64,000 bases of DNA from Planctomycetota bacterium (lineage in GTDB: Bacteria > Planctomycetota > UBA1135 > UBA2386), in contig JACKIC010000002.1 in the NCBI GenBank assembly GCA_020638655.1, positions 627,620 to 691,619 of the forward strand. The letters run 5' to 3'. The translations under genes were made by a program, and so were the position numbers. Below are positions 32,677-41,123 of this stretch, one piece after another; the first letter of the stretch is position 1, and the number at the start of each line of letters is the position of its first letter. The notes below the pieces were generated by a model. The model saw only the letters and a program-made list of their open reading frames with translations, did no database searches and was not told the origin of the DNA.

Positions 32677-33240
32677 GCGACTACCTCCAGACACCCGCTT
32701 GTCGCGGGCGCGAGAGTTCGCCGAGTCGGCACACGAACCTCGCCGTCGTCAGCAGCGACGGGCGGTGGGTGTGGGGACCGGCGGAACAGCTCGCGACCGA
32801 CGACGGGGGCGCCGAAACGCTGATGAGACGAAACGCTGAGACGAGGTTGGTCCGACGCGGCGTGGGGCGACGTCATCGCGAGATGCGGGGCGCTGGGACA
32901 CCCTGGGCCGTTGCCTGCCCACGGCTTCCGCGCGCGCCTGACTGCATGCACGGGGGGCCGCCTGCATCTCGATCCGAAACCGCCCGAAACCTGGTCGGAC
33001 GACCCGCACCCCCGACCGAGGGGTTCGAGCCCCACACCGGCAGTCCGAACTGGTCCTCGGCGAGCGCCAAGGACAGCAGTTTGGGGCTGCCGCCGTAGGG
33101 GGCCACTATCTATTGCGTTCCGCCGGTGTCTGCAAGCATGCCCGCACGAAAACAGTTTCGGACGAGACCGGCCGCGTCGCGGTGGCGAGAGCTAGCCCTT
33201 CGCAAATGGGGCGCTCACAAGTGGGGCGCGGCAGAGGGAG
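32677..33240. other. Long nrdJ leader/intergenic region
   Basis: About 560 bp between the divergent nrdJ start and the 3' end of the desulfurase gene. I looked for a cobalamin riboswitch on the minus strand: an AGTCAGG-like piece exists at about 32937-32943, but the GCCACTG and full B12-box sequences were not found. A tRNA-like T-loop (GGGGTTCGAGCCCC) near 33020 cannot be extended into a tRNA. A direct repeat CGAAACGCTGA occurs twice around 32813-32838. No protein-coding gene is convincing. Confidence 0.5.
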
Positions 33241-34383
33241 TCAGCCACCCGCAGCGCTGGCCACGGCCTCGACGAGGCGCTGCCGATCGCGGTCGCCGAG
33301 CGGCGCGCCCGGGGCGATGCGCACCGTTCCCGACGCCTGCGTGCCCAGGTGCTGGTGCAGCCAGGGGGCGCAGTGGTGGCCGCTGCGCACGTGAATGCGC
33401 GCCGCGTCGAGCACCAGGCCGAGCTCGGCCGGGTCGGCGTCGGCGAGCGTCAGGCTGAGCACGGGGGTGCGCGGTCCGGGCGGCGGTCGCAGCAGCTGCA
33501 CGCCTGGCAGTTGGCCGAGCGCGTCGGCGAGGCGCTCGACTTCCTCGAGGCAGGCCGCGAGCCGCGGCGGCGCCGGGTGCGCGTCTGCCCAGCGCAGCGC
33601 CGCCGCCAGCCCGAAGATCGCCGGGGTGTTGGGGGTGCCGGCCTCGAACGCCGTCGGCCAGGCCTCGGGGTGCCGTTCGAGCGCCTGGCTGCTGCCGGTG
33701 CCGCCCTGCTTCTGCGGCGCGAGCGCGACCCCGGGGCGGGCGATCACGAAGCCCAGGCCCGGCGGCCCGAGCAGCGCCTTGTGGGCGCTGCCGACGACCA
33801 CGTCGGCGCCGACGTCCACCGGCAACCAGCCGGCGGTCTGGCTGACGTCGAGCACGCTGGTGCAGCCCGCGGCGCGCGCGGCGGCGGCGAACGCCGCGGC
33901 ATCGAACACCGCGCCGGTGACGTTGCTGGCGTGCGTGAACACCAGCACGTCGGGGCGATGACGGGCGATGGCGGCCGCCATACCGGTTGCCGCGAGGCCG
34001 CCGTCGGGGTCCGGCGGCAGGACCTCGAGCGAGAGGCCCAATGGGGCGCGCAAGGCGGCCAGCGGCCGCACGACGGAGCTGTGCTCGAACGCGGTCGTGA
34101 GCACGCGGTGTCCCGGGCGCAGCAGCGCCCGCAGGGTCAGGTTGAGGCCCTCGGTGGCGCCCGAGACGAATGCGACGCGGTCGCCGCCGAGCCCGCAGAG
34201 CGCGCCGAGGCCGCGTCGGGCCGCCGCGACCTCGGCGCGGGCGACCTGGCAACGTTCGCCGTCGCCGCGTTCGGCGCTGACGCCGACCTGTTCGTACCAG
34301 CGCCGCATCGCGTCGAGCACGACCTGGGGTTTGGGCCAGCTGGTCGCGGCGTGGTCGAGGTAGAGCAGGTCGTCGTCGCTCAC
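33241..34383 (-). CDS. Cysteine desulfurase-like aminotransferase class V
   Basis: A 380-aa PLP enzyme. It opens with LLYLDHAATSWPKPQVVL, has the PLP lysine in GSAHKALLGPPGLGF, the substrate Arg region near VRSGHHC, and a reactive Cys in RSGHHCAPWLHQHLG near residue 345. The Cys and its loop match group II (SufS/CsdA-like) cysteine desulfurases. It would release sulfur as a persulfide for Fe-S clusters, molybdopterin or thiamine. The GTG start overlaps the stop of the ThiF/MoeB-like gene by 4 bp, so the pair is coupled. Confidence 0.88.
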   Translation of the reverse strand: MSDDDLLYLDHAATSWPKPQVVLDAMRRWYEQVGVSAERGDGERCQVARAEVAAARRGLGALCGLGGDRVAFVSGATEGLNLTLRALLRPGHRVLTTAFEHSSVVRPLAALRAPLGLSLEVLPPDPDGGLAATGMAAAIARHRPDVLVFTHASNVTGAVFDAAAFAAAARAAGCTSVLDVSQTAGWLPVDVGADVVVGSAHKALLGPPGLGFVIARPGVALAPQKQGGTGSSQALERHPEAWPTAFEAGTPNTPAIFGLAAALRWADAHPAPPRLAACLEEVERLADALGQLPGVQLLRPPPGPRTPVLSLTLADADPAELGLVLDAARIHVRSGHHCAPWLHQHLGTQASGTVRIAPGAPLGDRDRQRLVEAVASAAGG

Positions 34384-35462
34384 GACGCACCGCCGTGGGC
34401 GCCGACCCAGCGATCGAACAGGGCCCGGGCCCGCAGAGGGTCCTGCACGCCGAACACCAGCGTGCGGCCGCCGGGGAAGACGCTGAAGCGGCAGCCGTCG
34501 GCAGCGAACCGCAGCAGGTGCGCGGTGCGTCGCAGGTCGTCGACCGCGCCGTCGAGGCGCGCGGCCAGGGCCGCAAGGTCGATGGGGGCGCGCGACCCCG
34601 GATCGATCTGCACGGCGTCGCGGCCGCACAGCGTGACGGCTTCGGTGGGTGCGGCCAGCAGCGCCGGGAACCTCTCGCGGCGGCAGACCGGGCAGTCGGG
34701 CGCCGGTCGGTCGGCGACCTGCTGCAGCAGGTACTGGCCGCGCCAGACGTCGCAGGTGAACACGCCGCGCGTCGGCGCAGCGCCCACCAGCAGCTTGAGC
34801 GCTTCGGCGACTTGGAACGCGGTGACCGCGGCGATCGCGGGCTGCAGGATGCCGACCGTCTCGCAGTTGCCGACGTCGGCCCCCTGCGGCGCCTCGGGCC
34901 ACAGGCAGCGCAGGCAAGGGCCGCCGGCGGGCACGACCATCGCCGCGCCCTCGCTGCCGACGGCGCCCGCATAGATCCACGGCACACCCTGCTCGGCGCA
35001 CCAGTCGTTGAGCAGGTAGCGGGTCGGGAAGTTGTCGGTGCCGTCGAGCACCAGGTCGGGGCGCGCCGGCAGGTTGCGCAGGAAGTCCAGCGAGCAGTCG
35101 GCGACGTGCGGCACGACGCGGCAGGCGCTGTTGGCGCCGCCGAGCGCGGCGGCGGCGGCGATCGCCTTGGGCACGCCGGCGATCGCGTCGGCCTCCGAGA
35201 ACAGCACCTGACGTTGCAGGTTGCTGAGCTCGACGATGTCGCGGTCGACGAGCCAGACGGTGCCGACGCCGGCTCGCACCAGCGCCTGGGCGCTGTGGCT
35301 GCCGAGCGCGCCGCAGCCGACGATCAGGACGGTCGCAGAGGCGAGCCGTCGTTGGCCGGTTTCGCCGACGCCGTGCACGCGCATCTGCCGGCTGTAGCGG
35401 CCGAGCGGGTCGCGAGGTGGGTCGCGCAGTGGGTCGCCGGTGGTCACCGGATGGGTGGTCAC
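34380..35462 (-). CDS. ThiF/MoeB-family adenylyltransferase
   Basis: A 360-aa E1-like protein with the SRQMRVHGVGETGQRRL start, an ATP-binding GCGALGS, VDRDIVELSNLQRQVLF, NFPTRYLLNDWC, and two CxxC zinc pairs (CLRC and CPVC). It adenylates the C-terminal glycine of a ubiquitin-like carrier (ThiS or MoaD), which then receives sulfur. Rather than a rhodanese domain, the C-terminus carries a short alpha/beta tail (about residues 285-360, ending in a FSVFPGGRTLVFGVQD module). The GTG at 35462 starts the frame; a second GTG lies five codons in. It lies just before the desulfurase gene, which can supply the sulfur. Confidence 0.88.
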   Translation of the reverse strand: MTTHPVTTGDPLRDPPRDPLGRYSRQMRVHGVGETGQRRLASATVLIVGCGALGSHSAQALVRAGVGTVWLVDRDIVELSNLQRQVLFSEADAIAGVPKAIAAAAALGGANSACRVVPHVADCSLDFLRNLPARPDLVLDGTDNFPTRYLLNDWCAEQGVPWIYAGAVGSEGAAMVVPAGGPCLRCLWPEAPQGADVGNCETVGILQPAIAAVTAFQVAEALKLLVGAAPTRGVFTCDVWRGQYLLQQVADRPAPDCPVCRRERFPALLAAPTEAVTLCGRDAVQIDPGSRAPIDLAALAARLDGAVDDLRRTAHLLRFAADGCRFSVFPGGRTLVFGVQDPLRARALFDRWVGAHGGAS

Positions 35463-35490
35463 CGGACGGGGGCCACGGGGACTGCCGGGC

Positions 35491-35730
35491 CTACGCGAAG
35501 TAGTCGGCGTTGGTCTTGGTGAACTGCTTCCATTCCTCGGGCAGGTCTTCTTCGGCGAAGATCGCCGTCACCGGGCACGCGTCGACGCACAGCGTGCAGT
35601 CGATGCAGTCGGACGGGTTGATGTAGAGCTGCGGCGAGTCGTCCTTGCCGTGGATGCAGTCGACGGGGCAGACGTCGACGCAGGCCTTGTCCTTGACGTC
35701 GATACAGGGTTGAGCGATGACGTGCGTCAT
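35491..35730 (-). CDS. 7Fe ferredoxin (3Fe-4S/4Fe-4S)
   Basis: A 79-aa protein starting MTHVIAQPCIDVKDKACVD. The first cluster motif is ACVDVCPVDCI, where one Cys is spaced as in 3Fe-4S ferredoxins; the second is CIDCTLCVDACPVTAIF. It is the FdxA-type soluble electron carrier. It starts the sulfur-transfer gene group (next gene starts 28 bp downstream on the same strand). Confidence 0.93.
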   Translation of the reverse strand: MTHVIAQPCIDVKDKACVDVCPVDCIHGKDDSPQLYINPSDCIDCTLCVDACPVTAIFAEEDLPEEWKQFTKTNADYFA

Positions 35731-35893
35731 GGGGGCGACGGTTTATGGTCTGACGCGCCCGGCTGCAAGTACGCTGCGGGTTCCGCGCGCGGATCCCTGC
35801 GGCCGCCCGGCGCGCCCCGCGGCGACGACTCGTGCAATGCTCGCATGGGCGACGTAGCCTGCCGGCTCGCCGGCCCCTCACCACAGTCACGCA

Positions 35894-37177
35894 GTGCGCG
35901 TCGCGATCGTCAGCTACTACGCCCCCCCGGAACCCGCCGTCGCGTCGCACCGCGTGCTGCGCCTGTCGCGCACCCTGTTGGCCCACGGACACGAGGTGCA
36001 CTGGGTCACCCTCGCCGCCGCGCAGCTGCTGGCCCGCGACGACACGCTCGCGGCGGCCACGCCGGCGGCGGTGGTGCGCCACGAGCTGGGCGGGCCGACC
36101 CTGGCGTCGCGTCCGGCCGCGCGCAACCTGCCCGAGAAGCTGCTGCGCACGTTGACCCACAAGCTGCCCGGGTGGCTGGCGCTGCCCGACAAGCACGTCG
36201 AGTGGGCCTGGCGGCTGCGGCGCGAGCTGCCGGCCCTGGCGCGGCGCGAGGGCTTCGACGCGGTGCTGCTGACCTGCGGCCCGCACGGGCAGATCCTGGC
36301 GATCCCGGCGCTGCGGCGCGCGTGTCCGCGGCTGCGCATCCTCGTCGACTACCGCGACCTGCTCAGCGGCAACGCCTGGACCCGTACGGGCGGCGAACGG
36401 GTGCGGCAGCGGCTGCTGCAGCGCGAACGCGCGGCGCTCCGGCTCGCCGACCAGCTGTTCGTCAACACCAGCGAGGCGCTGCGCGAGTTCGAGCAGACGT
36501 TCGTGCCGCCGCCGTGCCCGGTGCAGCTGATGCGCAACGCGGCGGACTACGCGCTGGCCGACGAACTCGCCGACGAACTCGCGGCGCGCGGCGGCCGCCC
36601 GACCCCGCGCGACGGCATCCACCTGGGGTTCTTCGGCACGATCTTCCCGCGACGCCGGCTGCGGCCGGTGCTCGACGCGCTGGCGTTGCTCGACGCCGCG
36701 GCCCTGCGGCAGGTGACCGTGCACGTCTACTGCGACGCGCGCGATTCGAAGCGGCTGCTCGAAGAGGACCTCCCGCAGGTCCCCGCCGCGGTGCGCGAGC
36801 GCGTGATGCGGCACGACCCGGTGCCGTTCGCGACCGCGCTGCAGGCGATGCGCGAGATGACCGCGCTGTTGCTCGTGAACGGCAGCGAGCCCGAGGACGC
36901 GATCTTCGTACCCGGCAAGCTCTACGACTACCTGATGGCGCGTCGGCCGGTGCTGTTCGTCGGCAACCCCGGCGACGCCTGGCAGATCGTGGCCGACACC
37001 TCGGGTCCCGGACACTGCTTCACCTACGCGGAGACCGCCGAGCTGGCCGGAAGCATCGCGGCGCTGGCGCCGCGGCCCGGCGACCTGGCACCGGCGCGGC
37101 AGTACGACGCGGCGACGAGCTTCGCGCCCTTGCTCACCTGCCTGGAAGCTGGTCGGGATCCGGGCGCGGCGCGTTAG
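35894..37177 (+). CDS. Glycosyltransferase (GT4-like) of a surface polysaccharide locus
   Basis: A 427-aa protein, GTG start. N-terminal Rossmann fold VAIVSYYAPPEPAVASHRVL with an SHR.LRL region, a middle LVDYRDLLSGN, and a C-terminal half with FFGTIFPRRRLRPVLDAL, and FVPGKLYDYLMARRPVLFVG where the EDAIFVPGKLYDYL segment carries the E-x7-E-type nucleotide-sugar contact. It belongs with GT-B glycosyltransferases working on polysaccharide assembly. It overlaps the convergent 2-epimerase gene stop by 4 bp. Confidence 0.85.
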   Translation: MRVAIVSYYAPPEPAVASHRVLRLSRTLLAHGHEVHWVTLAAAQLLARDDTLAAATPAAVVRHELGGPTLASRPAARNLPEKLLRTLTHKLPGWLALPDKHVEWAWRLRRELPALARREGFDAVLLTCGPHGQILAIPALRRACPRLRILVDYRDLLSGNAWTRTGGERVRQRLLQRERAALRLADQLFVNTSEALREFEQTFVPPPCPVQLMRNAADYALADELADELAARGGRPTPRDGIHLGFFGTIFPRRRLRPVLDALALLDAAALRQVTVHVYCDARDSKRLLEEDLPQVPAAVRERVMRHDPVPFATALQAMREMTALLLVNGSEPEDAIFVPGKLYDYLMARRPVLFVGNPGDAWQIVADTSGPGHCFTYAETAELAGSIAALAPRPGDLAPARQYDAATSFAPLLTCLEAGRDPGAAR

Positions 37178-38262
37178 TCGGCGCTGCGCGCCCGCCACCA
37201 GCCTTCGAGCACGTCGACGATGCGCGCGGCGGTCTTGCCGTCCCACAGCGCCGGCACCGGCTGCGACCCAGGCGCCTTCTGCAGCGCCTCGAGGGCCAGC
37301 GCGACGATCGTGCCCGGGTCGGTGCCGGCGAGCACGTTGCTGCCCTGGCTGATGGTGATCGGCCGCTCGGTGTTCTCGCGGATCGTCAGGCACGGGATGC
37401 GGTGCCAGGTGGTCTCCTCCTGCAGCCCGCCCGAATCGGTGAGCACCAGGCGGCTGCCCGCCACGAGCGCCATGAAGTCGAGGTAGCCGAGCGGATCGAG
37501 CAGGTGCAGGCCCTCCGTGCCGCCGCCCGATTGCAGCCGTTCGCGCGTGCGCGGGTGGCACGGGAAGACCAGCGGCAGCGTCTTGGCGATCTCGCGCAGG
37601 GCGCCGAGGATGCCGGTCAGCGTGGCGGGTTCGTCGACGTTCGACGGCCGGTGCAGCGTGACCACGCCGTAGGTGCCGGCCGAGAGGCCGAGCCGCTGCA
37701 GGATGTCCGAGCCGCGGGCCGCCTGCAGGTGGTCGACCAGCGAGTCGATCATGATGTTGCCGACGTGGAAGATGCGCGCGTCGGGCACGCCTTCGGCGCG
37801 CAGGTTGTCGTCGGCGTCGGGCGAGGGGGTCAGCAACAGGTCGGCGAGGCAGTCGGTGACGAGGCGGTTGATCTCCTCGGGCATCGTGCGATCGCGGCTG
37901 CGCAGGCCCGCCTCGACGTGCGCCACGGGAACGCCGAGCTTGCTGCTGACGAGCGTGCAGGCGAGCGTGGAGTTGACGTCGCCGACGACGACCACGACGT
38001 CGGGCCGTTCCTGCAGCAGCACGGGTTCGAACGCGGCCATCACCTTGGCGGTCTGCTGCGCGTGCGAACCGGAGCCGACGCCGAGGTGATGGTCGGGTGT
38101 CGGCAGGCCGAGGTCGCGGAAGAACGCGTCCGACATGTTGGCGTCGTAGTGCTGGCCGGTGTGCACCAGCACCGACTCGTGGCCGCGGCGCGACAGGCAG
38201 CGCAGCAGCGGCGCGACCTTCATGAAGTTGGGGCGCGCGCCGACGATCGAGAGGACTTTCAT
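37174..38262 (-). CDS. wecB: Non-hydrolysing UDP-GlcNAc 2-epimerase
   Basis: A 362-aa protein with all family hallmarks: SIVGARPNFMKVAPLLR, HTGQHYDANMSDAFF, VHVEAGLRSRDRTMPEE (acid/base Glu), VTLHRPSNVDEP (His) and LTDSGGLQEETTWHRIPCLT. It interconverts UDP-GlcNAc and UDP-ManNAc, or acts on a related 2-acetamido sugar nucleotide (WbpI-type). First gene of a three- or four-gene minus-strand run toward the flippase? No: it is downstream of the flippase (38347-39888) on the same strand, 84 bp apart. It likely supplies a precursor for this polysaccharide. Confidence 0.95.
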   Translation of the reverse strand: MKVLSIVGARPNFMKVAPLLRCLSRRGHESVLVHTGQHYDANMSDAFFRDLGLPTPDHHLGVGSGSHAQQTAKVMAAFEPVLLQERPDVVVVVGDVNSTLACTLVSSKLGVPVAHVEAGLRSRDRTMPEEINRLVTDCLADLLLTPSPDADDNLRAEGVPDARIFHVGNIMIDSLVDHLQAARGSDILQRLGLSAGTYGVVTLHRPSNVDEPATLTGILGALREIAKTLPLVFPCHPRTRERLQSGGGTEGLHLLDPLGYLDFMALVAGSRLVLTDSGGLQEETTWHRIPCLTIRENTERPITISQGSNVLAGTDPGTIVALALEALQKAPGSQPVPALWDGKTAARIVDVLEGWWRARSAD

Positions 38263-38346
38263 GACTGCGGGAGGACCGGTCCGTGCATGTCTATCACGAC
38301 ACCATCGGCAATCCAGCCCGCGAACCGGAGCCCGGGGCCCGCGGCG

Positions 38347-39888
38347 CTACTCCGAGGTGCTGGCGACCAGCCCCAGCTTGCGCCGCACCCGCTGCTTCTC
38401 TTCGCGGGTCGTGCCCAGCAGCACGCCGACCAGGAGCGCCGGTGCCGTCACCACGGTCGCCTTGAGGATCAGGCTCGGCCAGCCGCTCACCGGCAGCAGG
38501 TCGGTGACGCCCCACGACACCGCGCCCATGGTGGCGAGCACCATCAGGCCGCCCGGCGCGGCGCGCACCACGAATTGGCGCAGCGACAGCTCGAGCGTGT
38601 GGGCGAGGAAACGCGGCTGCAGGATCAGCTGCGTGCCCGCGATCGGGATCAGCGTGCCCAGCGCCACGCCGAGCAGGCCGAACGGCTTGATCAGGATCAG
38701 GCTCAGCACCAGGTTGCTGACCGCCTCGAGCATCGACAGCCTGGCGAGGAAACGCACCTTGCGCATGCCGAACAGCACCTGCTTGCCGCAGGTCATCATC
38801 GCGCGCAGCAGCGTGGCGCCGGCGAGCACGGCCATGATCGTCGCGCTGGACGTGTACTTCTCACCGGAGACCTTCCCGGGATCGATCCACACCGACAGGA
38901 AGTCGTGGCCGAGGAAGATCAACCCGCCGCCGATCAAGCCGGCCAGCAGGAAGATGTTCTTGCTGCCGGAGACCCACAGTCGCCGCAGAGCGGGGCGATC
39001 CCCGCTGGCGTCACACGCCGTCGCGTAGGGCGTCAGCGTCCACGCCACGGCATTGATGATCATCATGAAGTAGGTGATGCAGGCGCCGCCGACCGAGTAG
39101 TAGGTGACGGCGTCGATGTCCGGCATCATGATGCCGATCACCAGCAGATCGGTGGAGAGCACGATCTGGTCGGCGATGTTGATCAGGAAGTTGTAGACCG
39201 AGAAGCTGGTCAGCTCGCGCATCGAGTCGCGGTTGCACCAGCGCGGCGACAGGGACAGGCCGGGCAGCAGCCGGAACGCGATCCAGCACCGCAGCAGCCA
39301 AGCGATCGTTTGCGTCGACGCGGTGACGATGGCGATCCCGATCAGCCCGTGGCCCTCCGCCAGCACCCAGTAGGCGAGCGCGAGGTTGAGCAGCCGTTCG
39401 CCGATGCCGACGAGGTTGGCGATGTCGAAGCGCTGGCGCGCATAGGTTGCGCTCCCGAGCACGCCGAAGGGGAAGGACAGGGCCACCGCGGTGCCCATGA
39501 CCACGATCGCCAGGCGCGCTTCGGGGACCTCGGACGGCGCCAGCGTGAACAACGCCGGCGCGAGCCACGCGATCAGGGCGCTCAGCAGCAACAGCAACAC
39601 GGCGATCGGCAGCGTCATCGCGACGGCCGTGGACATGGTGCGGTTGACGCCGCCGATGTCCTGGTTGGTCCAGTAGCGGGTCACGTACTGACCGACCGCT
39701 GAGCGGATGCCGAGGTCGAGGATGCCGTAGTACCCGGTGAGCGAGACGACTAGGCTCCAGATGGCGTAGCTGTCGTCACCCAGCGTATGGATGACGAACG
39801 GCGTCATCAGCAACGCGGCGCCGATCGCGACCACATAGCCAACTGCGTTGCTCGCGATGTTGCGCGAGATGGTGGTCAGCGGGCCCAT
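38347..39888 (-). CDS. Oligosaccharide flippase (Wzx/MATE-like)
   Basis: A 513-aa integral membrane protein with about twelve to fourteen hydrophobic segments spread over its length. The N-terminus GYVVAIGAALLMTPFVIHTL and the loop DDSYAIWSLVVSLTGYYGIL DLGIRSAVGQYVTRYW are typical of polysaccharide flippases of the MOP superfamily. It should move lipid-linked repeat units across the inner membrane. It follows the toroid-like gene (39957) by 68 bp and precedes wecB. The ATG at 39888 was chosen; upstream frame is cytosolic-like Arg-rich filler. Confidence 0.9.
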   Translation of the reverse strand: MGPLTTISRNIASNAVGYVVAIGAALLMTPFVIHTLGDDSYAIWSLVVSLTGYYGILDLGIRSAVGQYVTRYWTNQDIGGVNRTMSTAVAMTLPIAVLLLLLSALIAWLAPALFTLAPSEVPEARLAIVVMGTAVALSFPFGVLGSATYARQRFDIANLVGIGERLLNLALAYWVLAEGHGLIGIAIVTASTQTIAWLLRCWIAFRLLPGLSLSPRWCNRDSMRELTSFSVYNFLINIADQIVLSTDLLVIGIMMPDIDAVTYYSVGGACITYFMMIINAVAWTLTPYATACDASGDRPALRRLWVSGSKNIFLLAGLIGGGLIFLGHDFLSVWIDPGKVSGEKYTSSATIMAVLAGATLLRAMMTCGKQVLFGMRKVRFLARLSMLEAVSNLVLSLILIKPFGLLGVALGTLIPIAGTQLILQPRFLAHTLELSLRQFVVRAAPGGLMVLATMGAVSWGVTDLLPVSGWPSLILKATVVTAPALLVGVLLGTTREEKQRVRRKLGLVASTSE

Positions 39889-39956
39889 GGCGTTCCCCGC
39901 TCGGTGGGGCGGCCGGGACCGCGGGTATCGCTGCACATTGGCGACTCGACCAGCAC

Positions 39957-41123
39957 CTACATCACCTTGCTCTGGGCCCACATCGCTGCCGCGAGCAGGA
40001 TCCAACCGTGATGGTAGGGGCGCGACTCGGGGCAGACATGCCCCCCCCGGAACGCGCGCCGGTCCTCGGTCCCGGTCCACGCGACGCGTCCCAGCCGCAG
40101 CAGTTCGCCGCTGCCCAGGCCTAGCGCGGCGGTCGTCGCGGGGTCGTCGCGCTGCACCGCGCGCCAGACCATGCCGCCGTCGTCGTCGAGCAGCTCGACA
40201 TCGGGGCGCTCGTCGCGCCGGTCGAACCACGCGAGGCTGCGTTCGATCGAGGCGTCGTAGCGGCGCGGCTGGCCGCTGGCCAGTGCGGTCGCGAGCAGCA
40301 TCATCGGGCCCATCGCGTCCTGGTGCACCGTGTAGACCGGGTAGCGCAGGGCCGGCACCGCGCGGCCGACCTGGTAGATCCACCACCATTGTCCGGTCGG
40401 GCCCTGCAGGCTCGCGACGCGGTCGGCGCAGCGCTCGGCGGCGCGTTGCCAGCCGGCGTCGCCGCCCGCGGCCGTGAGCGCCGCCAACGCCATCGTCGGA
40501 TAGACCTGGGAGGCGAAGCTGCCGAGGTGCGTCTCGCGGCGCGTGCGGAACACGTTCTTGCGGCGCACGCGCCGGGAGAACGAGAACAGCCCGGTGGTGG
40601 GGTCCTGGTTGCGCACCAGCACCGCCGCGACGTCGTCGGCGAACGCTGCGATCCCGGGCAGGCCGGCGGCGCGGCCCGCGGCGAGGCCGCGCAGCAGGAA
40701 GCCCGTCTCCATGCTGGCGCAGTCCGAGCGGCTGGCGAACACCTCGTCGCGGCGCTGCAGCAGGGCCGCAGCCGTGGCTTCGGCGCGCGCGTCGCCACGC
40801 AGCAGCTGGGCCCACAGGATCAGGCCCTGGTCGCCCGCGGAGGGCGACGGCCAGGACGCCAGGCCGTCGTAGAGCGTGTCGAGCGCGAGCGCCGGCGGCG
40901 CGCCGTGGCGCCGCCAATGCTCGATCCCGATCAAGGCCATCGCCGTGTAGCGTTCGGAGCGACCGTCGAGCGCGACCTGTCCGCCCGGTCGCTGCAGGGC
41001 GCGGTGACACAGCGCGCGGCCGCCGTCGACGACGAGGCGCGGCAGGCCGCGGCTGGCGATCTCGACGAGGCGCGCGAAGGCGCCGTCGATGGCGTTCTCC
41101 GCCGAAGTGGAGAGCAGGGTCAC
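39957..41123 (-). CDS. Alpha/alpha-toroid-like protein of the polysaccharide cluster
   Basis: A 388-aa soluble protein without a signal peptide. Repeating helical pairs with aromatic clusters (CASMETGFLLRGLAAG, HLGSFASQVYPTMALAAL, QWWWIYQVGRAVPALRYPVY, HQDAMGPMMLLATALASG) suggest an alpha/alpha toroid as in glycan-processing or terpene-cyclase-like proteins. No catalytic signature is certain. The GTG start overlaps the ATP-grasp stop by 4 bp, so the two are translationally coupled. It may act on the polysaccharide or its lipid-linked precursor. Confidence 0.65.
   Translation of the reverse strand: MTLLSTSAENAIDGAFARLVEIASRGLPRLVVDGGRALCHRALQRPGGQVALDGRSERYTAMALIGIEHWRRHGAPPALALDTLYDGLASWPSPSAGDQGLILWAQLLRGDARAEATAAALLQRRDEVFASRSDCASMETGFLLRGLAAGRAAGLPGIAAFADDVAAVLVRNQDPTTGLFSFSRRVRRKNVFRTRRETHLGSFASQVYPTMALAALTAAGGDAGWQRAAERCADRVASLQGPTGQWWWIYQVGRAVPALRYPVYTVHQDAMGPMMLLATALASGQPRRYDASIERSLAWFDRRDERPDVELLDDDGGMVWRAVQRDDPATTAALGLGSGELLRLGRVAWTGTEDRRAFRGGHVCPESRPYHHGWILLAAAMWAQSKVM

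Noticed and set aside
32990..33060. Possible tRNA on the plus strand because of GGGGTTCGAGCCCC
   Set aside because: Only three or four T-stem pairs form and no matching acceptor, D-arm or anticodon arm can be placed.
32677..33240. Cobalamin riboswitch upstream of nrdJ
   Set aside because: The GCCACTG and full B12-box elements are absent by eye; only an AGTCAGG fragment was found.
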